Positions 24,446-33,505 of a stretch of DNA of 64,000 nucleotides are shown piece after piece. Source of the stretch: Nocardia panacis (GTDB taxonomy: Bacteria; Actinomycetota; Actinomycetes; Mycobacteriales; Mycobacteriaceae); contig NZ_QZFU01000036.1 of assembly GCF_003598715.1 (NCBI RefSeq), positions 248,001 to 312,000 on the forward strand, given 5' to 3'. A program made the translations under genes and the position numbers. Within the stretch, counting starts at the first letter, position 1; each line of letters opens with the position of its first letter. The notes beneath the pieces were generated by a model. That model was not told the DNA's origin. It worked only from the letters and a program-made list of their open reading frames with translations, and did no database searches.

Positions 24446-26745
24446 TATGGCATCGTCGCCACACTCCGGACCCACAGGCCGGAACGGTCGTGTTCGCACT
24501 GTCCGACCACGAGCGATCCGCCACGGCACGGGTCGACATGGGCGCGGCGCGGGAGCAGGGCGGCGGCGCGGCGGCCGTCACCGAATTCACCGATGCCTGG
24601 AATTCTGCAGGTGACCCACCCACGCTCTCGGAGTTCCTGCCCGACTCCCCCAGCCTGCGGCGCTCCGCGCTCATCGCACTGATCAAGGTCGATCTCGCGC
24701 AGCGGTGGGGACGCGGCATCCAACCCAAACGCCTGGCCGACTATGTGGCGGAACTGCCCGAACTCGCCTCCTTCCCGCTGCCGCCCGACCTCATCTACGA
24801 GGAATTCCGGCTGCGGCGGCGCGCGGGCAGCGAGGTGCGGGCCGCCGAGTACACCGCCGCGTATCCGCAACAGGCCGAACAGTTCTCGAAGCTGCTGGCC
24901 ACCGGGGAGTACCACCCGACGCCGACGGAATCCGACGCGCCCGCGCGCCTGGACGACCTGGAGCCGGGTCAGACCGTCGACGACTTCGACCTCATGACCG
25001 GACTCGGCCGCGGCGCGTTCGCCCGCGTCTTCCTCGCCCGCCAACGCTCCATGCAACGCCTCGTCGCCGTCAAAATCTCCGCCGACAAAGGCACCGAACC
25101 CCAAACCCTCGCCCAACTCGACCACGACTACATCGTGCGCGTCTTCGACCAGCGCAGACTGCCACGCCAACTGCGACTGCTCTACATGGAATACCTGCCC
25201 GGCGGCACGTTGCACGACATACTCGTCAAAGTCCGCCACACCGATCCGACCGAGCGCCGCGGCGCCACCCTGCTCGACGCCATCGACTCGGTACTGGCCG
25301 AGAAGGGTGAGATCCGACCGAGCGAATCACCGATCCGCACCGAGATCGCCGCACTCACCTGGCCCGAAACCGTCGCCTGGCTCGGCCGCCGACTCGCCGT
25401 CGCTCTGGACTACGCCGGACACTGCGGCGTCCTACACCGCGACATCAAACCCGCCAACGTACTGCTCACCGCCGACGGAATCCCGAAACTCGCCGACTTC
25501 AACATCAGCTTCAGCGGCAACGTCACCGGCGACAGCCCCGTCGCCTACTTCGGCGGCTCGCTGGCCTACATGTCACCCGAACAACTCGCCGTCATCCACC
25601 CCGAACTCCCCACCACAGCCACCGACCTCGACACCCGCAGCGACCTCTACGCACTCGCCGTCGTCCTCTGGGAACTGCTCACCGGCGCCAAACCCTTCGG
25701 CGAGGACACCGTCGCGGGTAGCGACCGCGCCGCCCTGGACACCATGCTGAAAGCCCGCGGGGGCGGCGGGCAGGCGCTGCTCACGCGCGATCTCCCACCC
25801 GGCTGTCCGTCCGCATTGCGGCGCGCATTGGGGCGCGCGCTCGAGCCGGAGCCCGATCAACGCTGGTCCAGCGGCGCGGACTTCGCCCAGCAACTCGATG
25901 TCTGCCTCGACGAGCGCGCCCGCGATCTGGTCGACCCGCCCGCGCACAGTTGGCGACGCTGGACACGGCTGTTCATGCACCCCATCGGCATCCTCGCCAT
26001 CGCGGTGCCCAACATCCTGGCGATCCTCTACTCCAACAACCACGTTCGGCGACTCATCATCGACAAGCTCGATACCCGGACCCAGCACCGCTTCACCGAA
26101 TTGACAACGGGCACCTATCTCGGTCTGTTCGCCATCGGCTTCCTCGCCATCAACATCCTCGCCCTACCGATCTGGTCGGGCACGTATGGGATCTGGCGCG
26201 GAAAATCCTATAGCGCAGCCGAACTCGCCCGACACCGGGTCGGGTTGCTGCGCTTCACCCTGCGGTGCGAGCTGATCTGCCTGGCCCTGTGGATCCTCGG
26301 CGGCCTCATCGCCCCGAGTTTCCTGGTGCTCACCCACAGTCCGGTGCCCGCCCAGTACTACCTGCACTTCTTCCTCACCTTCCTGGTGTGCGGGGGGATC
26401 GCGCTGGCCTATCCGTACTTCCTGATCAGTTGCTACATCGTGCGCGCGCTCTATCCGATCTTCATCCCACTGGGCGGTCTCGACCGCGCCGACGACCGAC
26501 GGCTCGATCAACTCGAGCGCAGCAGCACCGGATTCCTGGCCATCGCCGCGGCCATACCCCTGCTCGGTCTCGCCGTCACGACCCTGCTCCCGGTGGCGGA
26601 CCTGCGTCAGATCCTGGTGCCCCTGCGCATACTCGGTATCGGCGGCGCGCTCGGGTTCCTGCTCTGCTACTGGCTGTATCGACTGCTGGAGCAGGATATC
26701 GCCGCGCTGCGGCGCGTGGTGCGCCGCTCGATAACGGCGCGGTAG
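24442..26745 (+). CDS. Membrane Ser/Thr protein kinase with six C-terminal TM helices
   Basis: This 767-residue protein has an N-terminal helical region (about 45-155; FTDAWNSAGDPPTLSEFLP) like that in long bacterial STPKs, then a Hanks-type kinase domain (about 180-500): GLGRGAFARV, Lys211, HRDIKPAN with Asp334 and an activation segment starting DFN (352-354) instead of DFG, then YMSPEQL. After about residue 515 come roughly six hydrophobic helices (IGILAIAVPNILAILY through GALGFLLCYWLY). The kinase would face the cytosol. The GTG start at 24442 overlaps the stop of a 25-codon leader ORF; GTG 24490 is an alternative. A long insert after GGTLHDILVKV (about 263-305) is unusual. The target is unknown. 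It converges with the M20 gene. Confidence 0.85.
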   Translation: MIWHRRHTPDPQAGTVVFALSDHERSATARVDMGAAREQGGGAAAVTEFTDAWNSAGDPPTLSEFLPDSPSLRRSALIALIKVDLAQRWGRGIQPKRLADYVAELPELASFPLPPDLIYEEFRLRRRAGSEVRAAEYTAAYPQQAEQFSKLLATGEYHPTPTESDAPARLDDLEPGQTVDDFDLMTGLGRGAFARVFLARQRSMQRLVAVKISADKGTEPQTLAQLDHDYIVRVFDQRRLPRQLRLLYMEYLPGGTLHDILVKVRHTDPTERRGATLLDAIDSVLAEKGEIRPSESPIRTEIAALTWPETVAWLGRRLAVALDYAGHCGVLHRDIKPANVLLTADGIPKLADFNISFSGNVTGDSPVAYFGGSLAYMSPEQLAVIHPELPTTATDLDTRSDLYALAVVLWELLTGAKPFGEDTVAGSDRAALDTMLKARGGGGQALLTRDLPPGCPSALRRALGRALEPEPDQRWSSGADFAQQLDVCLDERARDLVDPPAHSWRRWTRLFMHPIGILAIAVPNILAILYSNNHVRRLIIDKLDTRTQHRFTELTTGTYLGLFAIGFLAINILALPIWSGTYGIWRGKSYSAAELARHRVGLLRFTLRCELICLALWILGGLIAPSFLVLTHSPVPAQYYLHFFLTFLVCGGIALAYPYFLISCYIVRALYPIFIPLGGLDRADDRRLDQLERSSTGFLAIAAAIPLLGLAVTTLLPVADLRQILVPLRILGIGGALGFLLCYWLYRLLEQDIAALRRVVRRSITAR

Positions 26746-26750
26746 CGGGG

Positions 26751-28037
26751 CTATTCCTCCGGAACGAGCACGCCCGTGAGATGGTCGTAGGCCACGTGGC
26801 AGTGCAGGCGCACACCCGTGACCAGCGTGTCGTCATCGGCGTAGAAGCGCGGATTGTGGTTCACGGCGATCCCGCGACCGCCCTCGATCGGGCGCGGTGT
26901 GCCGTCGTCGGCCAGTTCGGTGTCCTGGACGCCGAGGGTCACATAGATCCCGCCGTAGCGGTTGACGAATTCGGAGACATCGTCGTAGCCGAGCGTCGGG
27001 ATGGTCTCCACCACCCCGTTCACGCCCGCCACCCGGCACAGCGACGGCAGGCTCGCATCGATCCAGGGCTTCGTGTTGTGCACGGCGGGCACGTCCTGCA
27101 TATAGTCGACGGTCGCCGAACAGTTGTAGGCCTGCGAGCAGTGCGTGGCCAAGGTTTCCAACCTCTCGCGGATGTCGGCCATATCGGATTCGACGGCACA
27201 CCGGATGGTGCCCCACAGGGTGGTGGTCCGGCCGATGATATTGAATCGGCCGACATCCTCGATATGTCCGATGGACACGGTGACCGGGCTGAAAGCATTC
27301 ACCTGCCGGTACAGCTGACCGATTCCGGTCAGCACCGCACCGACGGCGGGCATCGTGTCGATTCCCATCCAGGGGGTGGAGCCGTGCACCTGCATACCGG
27401 TGATGACGATCTTGACCAGGCAGGACGCCCCGAACTGATTGCCGACCCGATAGCCGACGACACCCTTGGGGTAGGGCGTGACGTGGAAACCGAAGGCCAT
27501 GGTCGGACGCGGATCGTCGCACGCGCCGGCCGCCAGCATCTCCCGAGCGCCGCCCCTCTCCGGCACCGGCGGCCCCTCCTCGGCCGGCTGGAAGACGAAA
27601 AGCACTGTGCCCGGCAGTGATTCGCGCACCCCGGCCAGTACGCTCGCCGCGCCGAGCAGCATCGCGGTATGACAGTCGTGACCGCACGCGTGCGAGACCG
27701 GGAACGGACCACCCGGATACGACTCGTCCACCACCTTCGAGGCGAACGGCGCGCCGCACTCGTCGACGACGGGCAGGGCGTCGATATCGGCACGCAGCGC
27801 GACCACCTGGTCCCCTGGCAGTCCGCCGCGCAACACACCGACCACGCCGTGGCCTGCGATACCGGTGCGCACCTCGTCCAACCCCAGCGACCGCAAATGA
27901 TCGGCTATCAGTGCGGCGGTCTCGGATTCCCGGTTGGACAGCTCCGGATGCGCGTGCAGGTGGTGCCGCCAGTCAATGACCTGCGACTCGACGGCGGCCG
28001 CTGCGACGTCGATTCGCTCGTGCACGGTGTCGGACAT
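26751..28037 (-). CDS. M20-family metallo-amidohydrolase in the lanthipeptide operon
   Basis: This 428-residue zinc hydrolase of the M20D group (HipO, IAA-amino acid hydrolases, N-acyl-amino acid deacylases) has HLHAHPELSNRE, ALRADIDALPV, SHACGHDCHTAMLLGAA with metal-binding Cys/His, FQPAEEGPP with the catalytic Glu and a C-terminal HVAYDHL His. No signal peptide is visible, so it is cytosolic. It follows the LanKC gene by 38 bp on the same strand and is probably co-transcribed. M20D enzymes remove acyl or amino-acid groups; here it might trim the peptide or detoxify a product (inference). No established class III/IV lanthipeptide protease is of this type. Confidence 0.86.
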   Translation of the reverse strand: MSDTVHERIDVAAAAVESQVIDWRHHLHAHPELSNRESETAALIADHLRSLGLDEVRTGIAGHGVVGVLRGGLPGDQVVALRADIDALPVVDECGAPFASKVVDESYPGGPFPVSHACGHDCHTAMLLGAASVLAGVRESLPGTVLFVFQPAEEGPPVPERGGAREMLAAGACDDPRPTMAFGFHVTPYPKGVVGYRVGNQFGASCLVKIVITGMQVHGSTPWMGIDTMPAVGAVLTGIGQLYRQVNAFSPVTVSIGHIEDVGRFNIIGRTTTLWGTIRCAVESDMADIRERLETLATHCSQAYNCSATVDYMQDVPAVHNTKPWIDASLPSLCRVAGVNGVVETIPTLGYDDVSEFVNRYGGIYVTLGVQDTELADDGTPRPIEGGRGIAVNHNPRFYADDDTLVTGVRLHCHVAYDHLTGVLVPEE

Positions 28038-28075
28038 CGGGGCTCCCCTCTGTCACGTAGTGCGTGTTGTCGGGA

Positions 28076-30661
28076 TCAGCTCACTATGCCCGAGTTGCCA
28101 CCTGTTCGCAGGAGATCCACTCGCGGGCCGCGTTCCAGGGGGATCGGACCGAGGGTTCCGGTGGTGTCGCCCGTGTGCAGCCGACGCAGGAAGGCGAGGA
28201 CGCCCGCGTGCCCCGAGGACCAGGAGATATTCGACGTCTCGTCATGGGGATCGAGATCCTCGGCGATACCGCGCAGCAGCAGTTGTTCGGCCGCCGACCG
28301 GGCCGCCGCGCCGAAGCGGTCCGCGCCCGTCGCGGCGGCGAGGTCGATCATGAAGTCGCCGACGCCCGAGATACCGCAGCAGGCCCCGCAGTGCGACAGG
28401 TACGGGATCCACTCGGCGCAGGTATCGCCCGCTTCGATGGCGAGTTCCAGCGCCGCCGCGTCGGAGGTGGTCGCGGCGATGCGCAGCAGGGTCGCGCCGA
28501 TTCCGGCGAGTCCGCGACACCACGACACACACAGCGGGACGGCGGTCACCTCGCCGGATCTCGTGATGAGCGAGCGTGTTTGGTCGTAGAGGGTGGCAAT
28601 TCGGGCGCGGAGGGCGGGATGATCGGAGTCCGTGGTGCGCAGCAGGAAGGTGAGGACGCCCGCGTGACCGTGGGCGAGCCCGGTGCCGATATCCAGCCCT
28701 GCGGCGGCAGGCAGTTCCTGCACTTCATATCCGGTATCGGCATCCTCGTGGGCGAGTAGCAGTTCCGTGCAGCGGCGCACGACGGCGAGATGGCGGATAC
28801 GCAGCGCCGGTTGCGCCTGCGCCAGCAGGAGGTGGCCGAGTCCGACACCGGCCGCGCCGGCAATGACATCGTCGCCGAATGGTTGCCAATCCTCTTCCGG
28901 GACAACCAGATCGGCGGGAAGGGTAGATACCTCCAGTCCCTTGGCACGCAGGTGGTGCAGCAGCAGTTCCACACCGGTCGAGCCGACGAACAGGCCGGGG
29001 CTCAGGCGCGCGCGGCGGGTGCCCGAGGCCGCGTGCTCGGCCAACCTTCGCACCGTGTCCGCGGTGCGCGGGAGATGGTGGCTCAATTCCCAGGCGATTC
29101 CGGCCGTGCCCCGGTAGAGGTTCAGATCGACCAGGCCATCGGCGGAGTCCAGCATCAGGTCCGCGCGGGTGCGCACCTGATCGACGAGCCGATCGATGAC
29201 GGCACCCGGATCGGTGTGCCGCGGTCGATACCCAGCTGCCGTTGTCGCGGTGATCCCTTCGGGCGCACCGGAACTCAGCGCGTTCAATGCCGCCTTCGCG
29301 CGTTCCGGATCGGGATCGAGCAGCCCGGCGACGCAGCGGATCACGGGCGGTGGGGTGTCGCCGTAGATGCGCTCGATGGTGGCCAGGGCGCGCTGCCTGG
29401 TCGCCTCGGGATCCTCGCGCAGCACCACGGGGAGCGCGCTGGTCGCCGCGTAGAGCAGGGTCATGCCGAGGGCGTGCAGGTCACCCGCGACAGTGGCGGG
29501 CGCACCGGCCAATTGGGCTTGCGGCGAGTAGCCCGCCGTACCGCCGGGGAAGGCCACGCCGCCGTGATGGCACAGCCCGAAATCGATAATGGTCGGTTCG
29601 CTGTCCGGCTGCCGGATCACAATATTCTTCGGCGACAGGTCGGCGACAATGAAACCGCGCCCGTGGATGTCGCCGAGTATTCGCGCGAGTCGTCCGGCCA
29701 ACCGATCCAGGGTGCGTTCCCCGGATTTTCCGGCCGGTCGATACCGACCGTTGCGCGAGACATCCTCGGCCAGATTGAATTTGCCATCGAAACTGGTGAC
29801 GAGATATTCATCGGTCCCGTGGCGGAAATGGTCGATGAATCGTGGGATACCGGCGGTGCCGGAGAGTTGCTCCAGCACATACCGTTCATTGCGGACCCGA
29901 ATCCGGGTGTCCTGACCGTCCGCCGATTCCGCGACATAGGCGCGGGCCTGCTTGACGATCACCTGCCCGCCTTCGCCGATATCCTCGGCGAAATACACAT
30001 TGCCGCGCGGTGACTCCTTCAGGCCGTTCAGCGGGCGATAGCGCCCACCCAGAATCTCGACCGCGGCGGTGGTGATGGCACCCGCGTCGGTGAACGGATC
30101 GACCGCCCACGGTGGTTGCCGATAGTTCGCGACCGCGCGACCGTCGAATTCCTGACCGCCAGGGCCGATCATATTCATGGCCAATTGGCCGTTCGATGCC
30201 GCGACGACGCGCAGCCGGAACGGGCCGTAGCGGTAGTAGACCGGTGCATCCGCTGCGACCCGGCGATCCGACAGCACCCTGGGCGCGGCCACCCCACGCA
30301 GCAGGGCGGAAAGGCGTAGCCCCAGGTCCCGAACCTCATCCGGCCGGGGATAAATGGTCAGCGCCTTGCCGACGGAGGCCGAACTCAGCGGACCGTCGTC
30401 ATTGAGCGCGCGCAGCACCCGCGGCGACCGCGCCATCTTGAAATTGCAGCCCGCCACCAGCAGGACGGGCAGCACGATATCGGTAATGCGCTCGTATTCC
30501 GTCGCCCGCGCCGAAATATGCAGTTTCCAACCGTGATCGGGCAGTGCCACATCAGGATTGTCGACATACAGCCAAATCGGCGAGGTGCGCGGGCGGCGAC
30601 CGTACTCGATCGCCGCCCGCGTCACCGCGTGCTCGAAATCGGCGCGTTCAGAGTTCGACAA
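28076..30661 (-). CDS. Class III/IV-type lanthionine synthetase (LanKC/LanL) with CCG zinc motif
   Basis: This 861-residue enzyme installs lanthionine rings: an N-terminal phospho-Ser/Thr lyase-like domain (about 1-200; GWKLHISA, GCNFKMA), a kinase domain (about 205-470; Lys237, VADLSPKN with Asp341, DFG at 360-362) and a LanC-like cyclase (about 490-850). The cyclase keeps zinc-ligand-like Cys715 (SWCRG) and Cys761, while the usual Cys-His-Gly is Cys-Cys-Gly (761-763). Class III enzymes lack zinc ligands, so this is closer to class IV. The start is TTG at 30661 with AAAGAGG nine bases upstream; no ATG is suitable. It begins 27 bp after the precursor stop and is followed by the M20 gene. Confidence 0.9.
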   Translation of the reverse strand: MSNSERADFEHAVTRAAIEYGRRPRTSPIWLYVDNPDVALPDHGWKLHISARATEYERITDIVLPVLLVAGCNFKMARSPRVLRALNDDGPLSSASVGKALTIYPRPDEVRDLGLRLSALLRGVAAPRVLSDRRVAADAPVYYRYGPFRLRVVAASNGQLAMNMIGPGGQEFDGRAVANYRQPPWAVDPFTDAGAITTAAVEILGGRYRPLNGLKESPRGNVYFAEDIGEGGQVIVKQARAYVAESADGQDTRIRVRNERYVLEQLSGTAGIPRFIDHFRHGTDEYLVTSFDGKFNLAEDVSRNGRYRPAGKSGERTLDRLAGRLARILGDIHGRGFIVADLSPKNIVIRQPDSEPTIIDFGLCHHGGVAFPGGTAGYSPQAQLAGAPATVAGDLHALGMTLLYAATSALPVVLREDPEATRQRALATIERIYGDTPPPVIRCVAGLLDPDPERAKAALNALSSGAPEGITATTAAGYRPRHTDPGAVIDRLVDQVRTRADLMLDSADGLVDLNLYRGTAGIAWELSHHLPRTADTVRRLAEHAASGTRRARLSPGLFVGSTGVELLLHHLRAKGLEVSTLPADLVVPEEDWQPFGDDVIAGAAGVGLGHLLLAQAQPALRIRHLAVVRRCTELLLAHEDADTGYEVQELPAAAGLDIGTGLAHGHAGVLTFLLRTTDSDHPALRARIATLYDQTRSLITRSGEVTAVPLCVSWCRGLAGIGATLLRIAATTSDAAALELAIEAGDTCAEWIPYLSHCGACCGISGVGDFMIDLAAATGADRFGAAARSAAEQLLLRGIAEDLDPHDETSNISWSSGHAGVLAFLRRLHTGDTTGTLGPIPLERGPRVDLLRTGGNSGIVS

Positions 30662-30688
30662 TGAACACCGCCTCTTTCGGAGACAACG

Positions 30689-30865
30689 CTATTCCGCGAC
30701 GTACGACCTGCCGGTATTGGGACAGCTGTAGGTGCCGTCCCAGCATTGGCAGGTACCCGCACAGGCCACCACATCGTGCAGCGGATCTGGCATATCGAAG
30801 ACGATATCCGTTTCCACCGCCGTAGCGCCCGCCGCGCGCGGGGTCATTTCCATCAGGATTTCCAT
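30689..30865 (-). CDS. Lanthipeptide precursor peptide (LanA)
   Basis: This 58-residue peptide gene lies directly upstream of the LanKC gene. AGGAG sits five bases before the ATG at 30865. The leader (about 1-33) is acidic and hydrophobic (MEILMEMTP, DIVFDMPDPLHDVV). The core (about 34-58) has four Cys (35, 39, 41, 48) and five Ser/Thr (38, 45, 47, 51, 54), with segments CAGTCQCWDG and TYSCPNTG. Thr/Ser-Cys pairs could form up to four thioether rings, and residues after Cys48 can only be dehydrated or left free. I do not recognise the SapB/AmfS or labyrinthopeptin core pattern. Only one precursor copy is present. Confidence 0.85.
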   Translation of the reverse strand: MEILMEMTPRAAGATAVETDIVFDMPDPLHDVVACAGTCQCWDGTYSCPNTGRSYVAE

Positions 30866-31276
30866 GACAACTCCTAACTCACCGAATCACACCCAACCAC
30901 CCGACGCTGCCGAAAAAGACACGACAACCAGAACGCCGGGGACCTGCGATTCGGAATCTTCGGCGAACCGAAGCGATATCCCCCCACTAGGGGGTGACGT
31001 ACAACACGTTACAACGCAATAACTTCCCCCGATTGAAACTATTCCCACCACCGGCAAATTACCCAACACGGTCTAGAGTGCCGGACTCGAGTTTCCACAT
31101 GTCGATCACCTATCACCCCAGATCACCCCAATTGCCTGACACGACAACTGATTTCGCAAGATCCGGGTAACTCACCGGTACGCCCAAAAGTCGAGCGCCG
31201 ACCAACCGCAGGCCCGGTGACCGACAGTCGAGGCACCCACGACCGGCAAAAGTGGCGGGGAGGCGGACCAGCCAGC
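30866..31276. other. 411-bp intergenic region upstream of lanthipeptide operon
   Basis: No further precursor-like ORF is visible on either strand. On the minus strand, TTGTAC is followed 17-18 bases later by GATATC, a possible promoter about 110 bp upstream of the precursor start, and the G/C hairpin at 30981-30994 lies in that spacer. The remaining sequence toward 31276, which follows the stop of the isomerase-like gene, shows nothing I can name. It is AT-richer than its surroundings. Confidence 0.5.
30981..30994. promoter_or_regulatory. CCCCC-ACTA-GGGGG palindrome in the lanthipeptide promoter region
   Basis: Five C and five G flank ACTA. On the minus strand it lies between TTGTAC and GATATC, so it may be an operator inside a promoter spacer, as in MerR-type control. 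No dedicated regulator gene is adjacent. Confidence 0.4.
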
Positions 31277-32128
31277 TCAAGCCGGGAAGCGGACGGTGTG
31301 TAGGAAGGTAGGTAGCAGCCAGGGGTGCGGGCCGCCGATGACGACCTTGCCCGTACACACCGCGCGGGCTTTGCTGATCCGGCCGAACATCATCAGGTTG
31401 AAATCCGCCGGTTCGATGCGCAGGCGCACATCCACCGGCCCGCCCGGCTCGTCGATCGAGACGCGTCCCCCGTCGAGGACGAGTGTCACCGGGTTCGTGT
31501 ATTCGGAGCGCACATCCACCGCGACGCGACGGGTGTTCGCCGGCCCCGGCTTGTAGAGCAACTGTCCCACCCCGTGCCGTGTCACACCCACCACGAACAG
31601 GTCCAGGAATTGGGCGGCGTACTCGTGCGACAGCGTCCATGGCGCGCGGGACGCGCGGGCGATATCGCGTCCGTGGATCTGTAGTTCATTGGTGAGGTGG
31701 GCGACCAAACCGGCCACGGGAACGTGGGATTCGCCGAGCCAGCGGATCGGCGAATCGGGGTCCAGCTCGTCGCCGAGGCGCAGTATATCGTCGATGTGGT
31801 CGCGTAGCCGATCGGTGAGCACGGTGATGTCGCGCTCCGAGAAACGCCGCATGGTTTGGGCATTCAGCACATCAACGGTATCCACGTCGGTGATCCGGAT
31901 GCGGTCGCCGAGCACATTCCACGGGTAGGGCATGGGATCGGTCCGCAGCAGCGCCGCGTCCCACAGGGCGATCGAGGTGACATGGGCGACGGTGTCGGCG
32001 ACCGTCCAGTGCCTGGTGGCCCGCAGGGTCGGCGGCACCGAGCGCACCAGCGCGATGAACCTAGCACCGATGTCGCGCAACGCATCCCGCACCGCTAGCC
32101 ACTGCCCGGCGCTGATCACCTCGGCCAT
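31277..32128 (-). CDS. Maleylpyruvate isomerase-type mycothiol-dependent protein with SCP2 domain
   Basis: This 283-residue protein has an N-terminal DinB-like four-helix domain (about 1-165) with a putative metal/mycothiol site: HWTVADTVAHVTS with His, and GLVAHLTNELQIHGRDIARA with two His. A C-terminal SCP2 sterol-carrier-like domain (about 195-283; VTLVLDGGRVSIDEP, FGRISKARAVCTGKVVIGG) follows. The pair of domains is typical of actinobacterial mycothiol-dependent enzymes of unknown substrate. The ATG at 32128 replaces a longer frame that would run into the divergent gene. It diverges from the AhpD-like gene by 139 bp. Confidence 0.83.
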   Translation of the reverse strand: MAEVISAGQWLAVRDALRDIGARFIALVRSVPPTLRATRHWTVADTVAHVTSIALWDAALLRTDPMPYPWNVLGDRIRITDVDTVDVLNAQTMRRFSERDITVLTDRLRDHIDDILRLGDELDPDSPIRWLGESHVPVAGLVAHLTNELQIHGRDIARASRAPWTLSHEYAAQFLDLFVVGVTRHGVGQLLYKPGPANTRRVAVDVRSEYTNPVTLVLDGGRVSIDEPGGPVDVRLRIEPADFNLMMFGRISKARAVCTGKVVIGGPHPWLLPTFLHTVRFPA

Positions 32129-32267
32129 CAATCGATGGTAGCAACCGGGTGCGCGAATATGCTTCTTCTCGGTTGCGCAATCCCTTCGCACCCACCACCC
32201 CGCAAAGCACATGAACCATGCTGATACCGGTGCGCGGGGATCGCGCGGACAAGGAGGGATGGCGGCA

Positions 32268-33479
32268 ATGAGCGGTGGTCGAGCAAAGGTGCTCGGACGA
32301 TTGGGACTCACACAGGTGCGCTACGTCTCACCACTGGCCCCTGGTGCGGCGAAGGGCCGCGCCGCACAGGTCTACCGGCAGGTCGAGCGCGATTTCGGAC
32401 TCCTGGCGCCCCCGATCGCGCTGCACTCCCCCGCCCCGGAGGTCATGGCCGCCTGCTGGCTCATGGTCCGCGAAACACTGCTGGCGACCGGGCGGGTCCC
32501 CCGCGAGCTCAAGGAGACCATCGCGACCGCCGTCTCATTGGCCAACGCGTGCCCATTCTGTGTGACGGTGCACAGCGGCACGTTGCACGGGTTGGGCCAG
32601 ACCACGGACGCGGCGCTGCTCTACGCCGACCGAATCGAGGAGATTGCGGACCCTCGGCAGCGGACCATCGCGCGATGGGCCAAGGGCAGCAGCACCGAAT
32701 CCGAGGCCCCACCACCGTATTCGGCCGAGGAGCGACCGGAGATGGTCGGCGCCACCGTGATGATGCACTACCTCAACCGCATGGTCACCATCTTCCTCGC
32801 AGACCTGCCACTGCCGCCCGGTGTACCGAAAGTCGCGCTGACTCCGGTCATGCGGGCACTGGGCGGCATCATCCGCGCGGCCGCCACCGATACCCACCCG
32901 CCGGGCCGCGCACTGGAGCTGCTGCCTGCCGCCACCCCACCGCACGATATCGACTGGGCCTTGCCCAATCCCGCTGTCGCCGTGCACGATCCCGCCCTCG
33001 CCAACCTGGATCCCAGCGCACACAACCCCGCAGGCTTCGCGCTTGATCCCGGTGCGGCCGGGCGCGATACCACTGCCGCTCCGCCCGATCCCGTCGTGCG
33101 CAATTCACGTCCCGATGGCGGCGGTGCCGCCCGTGCCAATCCTGCGGTGGCCGAAGCATTCACCCGCGCGTATGCCGCGATCGACGGGGTCGAGTCCGTA
33201 TCCGCGCCGGTGCGCGAACTCGTGCTGACGGAACTGGCCCGCTGGCGCGGGGAGAATCGAGGGCTCGGTCGGGCGTGGGCGGATGAATTGGCGAATCGGC
33301 TTCCGGAAGGGCAGCGGTCCGCGGGGCGGCTGGCACTGCTCAGCGCGTTCGCCGCCTACCAGGTCGACCGGTCCGTCATCGACGCGTTCCGGACCGATCA
33401 ACCCGGTGACGCCGCGCTGATCGAACTCACCGCGTGGGCTGGTCTGGCCGCCGCACGACGTATCAGCACCTGGCTGTGA
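32268..33479 (+). CDS. AhpD-like carboxymuconolactone decarboxylase-family protein with CxxC
   Basis: This 403-residue protein has an AhpD-type core in its first half: ELKETIATAVSLANACPFCVTVHSGTLHG gives the redox pair in ACPFC and the following His (VHSGTLHG). After about residue 225 a low-complexity Pro/Asp/Ala region (about 225-290; DPALANLDPSAHNPAG) separates a second helical domain (about 290-403) resembling another degenerate CMD-like half. It is probably a peroxidase or redox protein. AAGGAGG lies ten bases before ATG 32268; ATG 32259 is too close to it. Two hairpins follow the stop. Confidence 0.78.
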   Translation: MSGGRAKVLGRLGLTQVRYVSPLAPGAAKGRAAQVYRQVERDFGLLAPPIALHSPAPEVMAACWLMVRETLLATGRVPRELKETIATAVSLANACPFCVTVHSGTLHGLGQTTDAALLYADRIEEIADPRQRTIARWAKGSSTESEAPPPYSAEERPEMVGATVMMHYLNRMVTIFLADLPLPPGVPKVALTPVMRALGGIIRAAATDTHPPGRALELLPAATPPHDIDWALPNPAVAVHDPALANLDPSAHNPAGFALDPGAAGRDTTAAPPDPVVRNSRPDGGGAARANPAVAEAFTRAYAAIDGVESVSAPVRELVLTELARWRGENRGLGRAWADELANRLPEGQRSAGRLALLSAFAAYQVDRSVIDAFRTDQPGDAALIELTAWAGLAAARRISTWL

Positions 33480-33505
33480 TCGGATGGACTCCCTTGTCCT
33501 GCAAC

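Noticed and set aside
30732..31022. 96-codon plus-strand frame overlapping the lanthipeptide precursor region
   Set aside because: It is antisense to the precursor, which has an ideal ribosome-binding site and Cys-rich core; the plus frame has no domain.
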